A stretch of DNA of 64,000 nt, from positions 248,001 to 312,000 of the forward strand of contig CAMLGZ010000002.1 of NCBI GenBank assembly GCA_946479745.1. The letters run 5' to 3'. Shown here piece after piece: positions 59,391 to 64,000 of the stretch (position 1 is the stretch's first letter; every line of letters begins with the position of its first letter). The notes under the pieces are model-generated. The model did not search any database, was not told the origin of the DNA, and worked only from the letters and a program-made list of their open reading frames with translations. Made by a program: the position numbers and the translations under genes. This stretch comes from an uncultured Pseudoxanthomonas sp. Lineage in GTDB: Bacteria > Pseudomonadota > Gammaproteobacteria > Xanthomonadales > Xanthomonadaceae.

Positions 59391-59461
59391 TAGGTCGGGG
59401 CTACGCCCCCGACGCGCTGAAACTCCGCCTCTACGTGCGTCGGGGGCGTAGCCCCGACCTA
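59391..59461. repeat. Perfect inverted repeat (TAGGTCGGGGCTACGCCCCC type)
   Basis: 25-bp arms at 59391-59415 and 59437-59461 pair perfectly around 21 bases, between the convergent fpr and glutathione peroxidase genes and one base from the latter's stop. It is a further repeat family and a likely two-way terminator. Confidence 0.88.
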
Positions 59462-59462
59462 C

Positions 59463-59945
59463 TCAACCCAATGCGGATTCGATGTCGCCGGCGATGGATT
59501 CCGGTTTGTCTGTCGGCGCATAGCGTTTCAGCGGCTTGCCATCGCGGCCCACCAGGAATTTGGTGAAGTTCCACTTGATCGCATCGATGCCCAGCAGACC
59601 GCCCTTTTCCTTCTTCAGCCATTTCCATAGCGGATGGGTGTTGGCGCCGTTGACCTCGATCTTGGCGAACATGGGGAAATCCACTTCATAGGTCAGCGAA
59701 CAGAAGTTCTTGATCTCTTCCTCGTTGCCCGGCTCCTGGTTGCCGAACTGGTCGCAGGGAAAGCCCAGCACCACCAGCCCGCGTTCGCGATAGTCCTGCC
59801 AGAGCTTTTCCAGACCGGTGTATTGCGGAGTGAAGCCGCATTTGGAGGCCACGTTGACGATCAGCAGGGCCTTGCCGCGATAGTCGGCCAGGGGCACGTT
59901 CTTTCCGTCGATGTCGACGGCTTCGAATTCGTAGGCGTTGGTCAT
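59463..59945 (-). CDS. Glutathione peroxidase family (Cys type)
   Basis: A 160-residue thiol peroxidase. The peroxidatic C36 is in NVASKCGFTPQYTGLE; the second motif LGFPCDQFGNQEPG carries the Gln, and WNFTKFLV the Trp and Asn of the catalytic tetrad. A second Cys (C64) suggests thioredoxin rather than glutathione as reductant, as in other bacterial members (BtuE). It is not a selenoprotein. ATG 59945 has GGAG upstream; the open frame extends much further but without family match. Confidence 0.92.
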   Translation of the reverse strand: MTNAYEFEAVDIDGKNVPLADYRGKALLIVNVASKCGFTPQYTGLEKLWQDYRERGLVVLGFPCDQFGNQEPGNEEEIKNFCSLTYEVDFPMFAKIEVNGANTHPLWKWLKKEKGGLLGIDAIKWNFTKFLVGRDGKPLKRYAPTDKPESIAGDIESALG

Positions 59946-60074
59946 GATTCGCTCCGGACAATGGCTTATGAGACACCCGATGCAGGCAATGGGCAAGTCG
60001 CGCCCTTGTCCCTGTGCGCCCGGCGCCGGGATCGAATAGCCTATGCCGCACGAGAGCAGCACGGTTCCGGCCCC

Positions 60075-60677
60075 ATGCAGGCAGCTTCCGATCCCAACTC
60101 CCTGGCCACCCTTTATATCCATGTCCGGATACTGCTGGGCATGATCGTAGGCCTGGGGCTGACCCACCTGCTGCGTCATCTGGCGCGGATCGTCGAACGC
60201 CCCAAAGCGCGACGGGTGTACTGGGTGCACTTGGTGTGGGCGTTGTTTATGTTCATCTATCTGCTGCACTTCTGGTGGTGGGAATTCTCCCTCTTTCACC
60301 AGACGCATTGGAATTTCAACCTTTACCTGTTCGTGACTGTCTACGCGTTGCTGCTATACCTGCTGTGTGCGCTGGTCTTTCCGGAAAGCGTTGACGACTA
60401 CCAGGATTACCGGGACTACTTCTATTCCCGCCGGCACTGGTTTTTCGGCTTGCTGGCCGTGATGTTCGCGGTGGATGTGGTCGACACGGCAATCAAAGGA
60501 ACCGCCTACTTCCAGCACTTGGGTCCGGAATATCTGTTCCGCAACACGGGCTACATCCTGGCCAGCCTGGTCGCGATGAAAACCCGCAACCGCTACTACC
60601 ACGGCGCTTTCGCCGTGGTAGCCCTGCTCTACGAACTGTCCTGGATAGTACGGCGCTACGAAGCGCTGCAGTTCTGA
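60075..60677 (+). CDS. Uncharacterised multi-pass membrane protein
   Basis: A 200-residue protein with about six hydrophobic segments (ILLGMIVGLGLTHLLRHLA; VHLVWALFMFIYLLHFWWWEF; LYLFVTVYALLLYLLCALVF; HWFFGLLAVMFAVDVVDTAI; and two weaker ones). I do not recognise the family. It is rich in Trp/Tyr/His, and the tail ends WIVRRYEALQF. The ATG at 60075 follows a region that is divergent from the peroxidase gene and lies 15 bp from the end of the convergent amidohydrolase. The frame is open further upstream (to 59634) but overlaps the peroxidase gene, so that extension was not used. Confidence 0.7.
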   Translation: MQAASDPNSLATLYIHVRILLGMIVGLGLTHLLRHLARIVERPKARRVYWVHLVWALFMFIYLLHFWWWEFSLFHQTHWNFNLYLFVTVYALLLYLLCALVFPESVDDYQDYRDYFYSRRHWFFGLLAVMFAVDVVDTAIKGTAYFQHLGPEYLFRNTGYILASLVAMKTRNRYYHGAFAVVALLYELSWIVRRYEALQF

Positions 60678-60692
60678 CCGCGCGGCGCGGGA

Positions 60693-62741
60693 TCAGGGCG
60701 CAGTCTGCACCCGCACGGGTTCGGCAAAGGGTTTGATGCCCAGCGCTTCGTCGATCTCGCTGGGGTAATAGGCTTTGCCCTGATGGATGACCAGCGCTAC
60801 CTTGCGGATGTCGGAGATGTCGACAGTCGGATCGCCGTCCACCAGCACCAGATCGGCGCGCTTGCCCACCGTCACCGAACCACGATCGGCCGTGGTGCGC
60901 GTGTATTTGGCGCCGTTCCAGGTTGCGATTTGCAGCACTTGCGCGGGAGTAATGCCGGCTTTCACGTACAGCTCCAACTCACGTTGCAGAGTGAAGCCGG
61001 AGATCTCGTCGGTACCGGCCACAAGAGGCACGCCGGCCTTGTACATGCGGCCGACGAATTCGACCAGCTTGTCGTAGGACCTGGTGTACAGCGCCTCGGT
61101 GGCGTCGTCGGGGATGTTCATCTCGCCGACCCGGCGACTGCGCTGGATGTCCGGCGGCAGATGATCGGCCACATCGGCCACGATCGGCGACAGCTCGCCT
61201 TCGCGCTGGTGGATGAATTCGAAGGTGGCCAAGGTGGGATCTATCACGATCTGCTTCTTGGCAAGCAGGGCGATGAAGTCCTGCACCGGCTTGGAATCGA
61301 AATCCAGTCCCGCGGTCTTCTTCGCCACCAGGTAGAAACGCTCCAGCGTGCGGGTATCGGTTTCTGGGGTGACGAAGAAGTTCAGCATCACCTGATTGAT
61401 GTGCTGGATCTCGTCGTAACCCTGGTCGACCGCATCCTGCGCGCGCATGAAAGCGGGAATATGGCCGCTGACACGCAAGCCACGCTGGTACGCGTAGGCG
61501 GCGGTGTCGCGCAGGATGTCCTTGGGGAACGAGTTGTAGATCTTGATTTGCGGATAACCGTGGTCGGCGTACCAGTCGACCGCTTTCCTGGCCTCGTCCA
61601 GGTTCTTGATCACGAAGCCGTTGCGCGCCGACATCTTGCTTTCGCCTTCGATGAAACCGGCAGGCACCACGCTGGGGCCGAGCAGCTTGCCCTCGCTCAG
61701 CTGCGCCATCAGCTGCTGCAGCGTGGTGTTGTCGTTGCCCATGTCGCGGATGGTGGTGATGCCGGCTGCCAGATGCAGGCCGCCGTCCCAGGGGCCGAAA
61801 TGCGCGTGCATGTCGAACAGACCCGGCAGCAGCACTTTGCCGCCCGCGTCGATGATGTTTTCGGCTTTGGCCTTCTCAGCGCCTCCATTGGCGATGGACA
61901 GGATCTTGCCGTCGCGGATCAACACATCCGACGCCGCGCCCAGGGTCGCCTTCTCGCTGTCGAACACTCGCGCATTGCGGATCAGCGTGGTGCCGGGCAA
62001 CGGATGGGCCAGGCGTTGTTGCATGCCCAGCAGCACTTCGCTCTCGGCCTGCTTCTGGCGTGTTTCCAGCGCGGCGGCATTGGATTCCCAACCTTCCTCG
62101 ATCAGTTGCAGGAAACCGGGATAGATGAAGGCAAACAACCGGGGATTCTCGCCAGTGGTGGACCATGTGAACGAAGGAGTCAGTCCAACGCCGGTCATCG
62201 CCACCAGTTGCACCTGGCGCTTTTCACCACCGCGGGTGACTTCCGCATCGGCGACCTTGCGCACGGTCAAGGTGCCGCTGGGAATCAAAGGCAGCTTGCC
62301 GTCGCCGCGCTTGGCGAGCGCCGACATCGCGACCGAAAAACCTTCTGGCGTACCACCCAAGGCCGAATAAAGAGCCGTGCCCGAAACCGGTTGCCTGCCT
62401 TGATCCGAAGTCGACTTCCACTCCGCGCTGTCGCCGGTGCGCGAGAACGTTTCGTCCACCTTGGCTCCGAAGGTGGAGGTACCGGTGACCTTGTACTGGC
62501 TGTAGGTGCCATCGGCGGCCAGCTTGTATTCCTCTTTCAGTTCCGGGCCGCGGCCGTTGTCCTTGAAGATGAAATCGACGTGGGTGGTGCCGTCGTCGTC
62601 CTTGCGAACGACCTGTTCGCCGGCCTTGGTGCCGCCATCGACCAGGGCCACGTAACGGATGGTTTCGGCCGCCGCCGCCGGGCCCGCGAGGACCGGGCCG
62701 ACCAGGAGCAGCGCAAGGGAAAGACACAGGACATGCTTCAT
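60693..62741 (-). CDS. Secreted amidohydrolase-superfamily protein
   Basis: A 682-residue protein with a signal peptide (VLCLSLALLLVGPVLAGPAAA). An N-terminal beta-rich region of about 240 residues with no recognised family precedes the amidohydrolase barrel. The barrel has the metal motif DMHAHFG, HIP and HIN histidines in the middle, TDE (VAGTDEISGF) near the end, and the composite beta-domain closing GKRADLVLVDGDPT. This is the imidazolonepropionase/prolidase-like subtype that is often found in exported proteins of xanthomonads. A substrate cannot be named. It is divergent from a peptidase gene (gap 153 bp), so both may act on exported peptides. The longer frame to 62960 has no signal peptide. 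Confidence 0.88.
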   Translation of the reverse strand: MKHVLCLSLALLLVGPVLAGPAAAAETIRYVALVDGGTKAGEQVVRKDDDGTTHVDFIFKDNGRGPELKEEYKLAADGTYSQYKVTGTSTFGAKVDETFSRTGDSAEWKSTSDQGRQPVSGTALYSALGGTPEGFSVAMSALAKRGDGKLPLIPSGTLTVRKVADAEVTRGGEKRQVQLVAMTGVGLTPSFTWSTTGENPRLFAFIYPGFLQLIEEGWESNAAALETRQKQAESEVLLGMQQRLAHPLPGTTLIRNARVFDSEKATLGAASDVLIRDGKILSIANGGAEKAKAENIIDAGGKVLLPGLFDMHAHFGPWDGGLHLAAGITTIRDMGNDNTTLQQLMAQLSEGKLLGPSVVPAGFIEGESKMSARNGFVIKNLDEARKAVDWYADHGYPQIKIYNSFPKDILRDTAAYAYQRGLRVSGHIPAFMRAQDAVDQGYDEIQHINQVMLNFFVTPETDTRTLERFYLVAKKTAGLDFDSKPVQDFIALLAKKQIVIDPTLATFEFIHQREGELSPIVADVADHLPPDIQRSRRVGEMNIPDDATEALYTRSYDKLVEFVGRMYKAGVPLVAGTDEISGFTLQRELELYVKAGITPAQVLQIATWNGAKYTRTTADRGSVTVGKRADLVLVDGDPTVDISDIRKVALVIHQGKAYYPSEIDEALGIKPFAEPVRVQTAP

Positions 62742-62894
62742 CCGCAGATCTCCAGGGGAAATAGATGGCGGGCCAGAACGGCCGCCGCCGAGCTTATCCC
62801 AGCCCCGCATCGGCCACCCCTGTCTTTCGTCACAGGTGCGGCACAGGGCCCTTCGGTTAGCCTGTAAAGTCCAACTCTGTAAGGAAGCTGCAGA

Positions 62895-64000
62895 ATGACC
62901 ACCCGTCTCGCCCTGGCGCTTGCCGCCTCCCTTGGACTCGCCATGCCCGCTTATTCCCAAGCCGCAGCGCCGGCCGCAACCCAGGCCGCCAAGGCCTCCA
63001 ATCCCGCGCTCCAGAACAACCCGTTTTCAGCAGAAAGTCCGCTTCCTCTGCACTACCCCCAGTTCGACAAGATCAAGGACAGCGATTTCGCCCCTGCCTT
63101 CGATGCCGGCATGGCCGTGCAACTGAAGGAAATCGACGCCATTGCCGACAATGCCGAAGCACCGACCTTCGACGACACCATCCTGGCCATGGAAAAGAGC
63201 GGCCAGGTGTTGAATCGCGCCCAGACCGTCTTCTTCAGCCTGGTCGGCGCCGACACCAATCCGGCACGCGAGAAGCTGCGCAGCGATTATTCGGGCAAGT
63301 TCGCCGCGCACAGCGATGCGATCGCGCTCAACGGCAAGCTCTTCGCACGCATCGATGCGCTGTACGATAAGCGCGACACGCTGGGCCTGGATGCCGAAGG
63401 CGTGCGTCTGGTGGAGCGCTACCACACCGATTTCGTGCGCGGCGGCGCCAAGCTGTCCGACGCCGACAAGGCCAAGCTCAAAGCGATGAACGGCGAACTG
63501 GCCGCGCTGGGCACCAAGTTCAGCCAGAACGTGCTGGGCGACGTGAATGCCTCGGCGGTAGTCATCGACAACGCCAAGCAGCTGGACGGCTTCACCTCCG
63601 AGCAGATCGCCACTGCCGCCGCTGCCGCCAAGTCGCGCAAGCTGGAAGGCAAGTACGTCATCGCCCTGCTCAACACCACCGGCCAGCCGCCGGAATCCGA
63701 ACTGACCGACCGCGCCACGCGCCAGAAACTGCACGAAGCCTCCGTCGCGCGCGGCAGCCACGGCGGCGAATTCGACAACCGCGAGATCATCAGCAAGATC
63801 ATGAAGCTGCGCGCCGACCGCGCCAAGCTGCTGGGCTACCCCAACCACGCCGCTTACGTGCTGGAAGACGAAACCGCCAAGACCCCGCAGGCCGTCAACG
63901 ACATGCTGGGCAAGCTGGCCCCGGCCGCGGTGGCCAACGCCAAGCGCGAAGCCGCCGACCTGCAGAAGATGATCGACAAGGAAGGCGGTGGATTCCAGCT
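62895..64000 (+). CDS. dcp: Peptidyl-dipeptidase Dcp-like M3 metallopeptidase, N-terminal part (cut by window end)
   Basis: The first 368 residues are present; no stop codon occurs before the edge. A signal peptide (LALALAASLGLAMPAYSQA) is followed by NPLLE-like FSAESPLPLHYPQFDKIKDSDF, the usual opening of Dcp, and by EGVRLVERYHTDFVRGGAKL and LLGYPNHAAYVLED, which are typical M3A helical-domain segments. The zinc motif HExxH would lie beyond the window. Dcp removes C-terminal dipeptides; this exported form would act in the periplasm. AAGGAAG lies 7-13 bases before the ATG. Oligopeptidase A is a less likely alternative because that enzyme is cytoplasmic. Confidence 0.9.
   Translation, partial: MTTRLALALAASLGLAMPAYSQAAAPAATQAAKASNPALQNNPFSAESPLPLHYPQFDKIKDSDFAPAFDAGMAVQLKEIDAIADNAEAPTFDDTILAMEKSGQVLNRAQTVFFSLVGADTNPAREKLRSDYSGKFAAHSDAIALNGKLFARIDALYDKRDTLGLDAEGVRLVERYHTDFVRGGAKLSDADKAKLKAMNGELAALGTKFSQNVLGDVNASAVVIDNAKQLDGFTSEQIATAAAAAKSRKLEGKYVIALLNTTGQPPESELTDRATRQKLHEASVARGSHGGEFDNREIISKIMKLRADRAKLLGYPNHAAYVLEDETAKTPQAVNDMLGKLAPAAVANAKREAADLQKMIDKEGGGFQ

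Noticed and set aside
59634..60074. Upstream extension of the membrane protein at 60075
   Set aside because: It overlaps the peroxidase gene antisense and has no hydrophobic or conserved content.

Overview
The window is a high-GC, gene-dense gammaproteobacterial chromosome segment. It most resembles Xanthomonadaceae (the Lysobacter / Pseudoxanthomonas / Stenotrophomonas / Xanthomonas range). The reasons are the smc-zipA-ligA order, the smc plus scpA-scpB set, a GyrA with Gln at position 83, a DUF3011 protein, a TonB receptor next to a tryptophan-halogenase-family flavoprotein, Entner-Doudoroff genes inside a sugar locus, and several families of short palindromic intergenic repeats typical of this family. 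The genus cannot be fixed from sequence reading alone. No rRNA, tRNA, prophage, IS element or CRISPR array was seen.

Layout. 1-5.7 kb: the 3' end of lpdA, a LOG-family protein, a small GIY-YIG protein among REP palindromes, acuI, pilH, an hsp20-cbpA chaperone pair, a peroxiredoxin and a ferritin-like protein. 5.8-13.2 kb: pbpC and an alpha-2-macroglobulin lipoprotein with an intact thioester motif. 13.5-29.3 kb, almost all on the minus strand: gyrA, mtnA, a three-repeat DUF3011 protein, epmA, ligA, zipA, smc and a large DUF748/AsmA-like envelope protein. 29.5-52.9 kb: a carbohydrate-utilisation locus. 52.9-57.3 kb: bolA-yciI, then scpA-scpB-rluB. 57.4-64 kb: an FAD oxidoreductase, fpr, a glutathione peroxidase, a small membrane protein, a secreted amidohydrolase and the start of a Dcp-type M3 peptidase.

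The 29.5-52.9 kb locus is the most interesting part. It holds a TonB receptor, a GH144-type lipoprotein (characterised GH144 enzymes act on beta-1,2-glucan), a periplasmic GH3 and a cytoplasmic GH1 beta-glucosidase, an ABC sugar importer (lipoprotein binding protein, two permeases, and an ATPase encoded about 9 kb away), glucokinase, edd and eda. It also holds a large secreted enzyme of unassigned family with a discoidin domain and a helical barrel, and a LacI regulator. A 14-bp motif of the form TGTAAMCGNTTYCA occurs before lacI, bglX, the TonB receptor, the GH144 gene and in the divergent ATPase/GH1 promoter, so these probably form one LacI regulon. The proposed flow is outer-membrane capture and cleavage, periplasmic trimming, ABC import, hydrolysis to glucose, then Glk and the Entner-Doudoroff pathway. 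The substrate (beta-1,2-glucan or sophoro-oligosaccharides, possibly including the cell's own periplasmic glucans) is inference.

Many open frames run antisense to the genes because of the high GC content; they were left out. Several starts were moved downstream because the longest frames read through REP palindromes or an operator.
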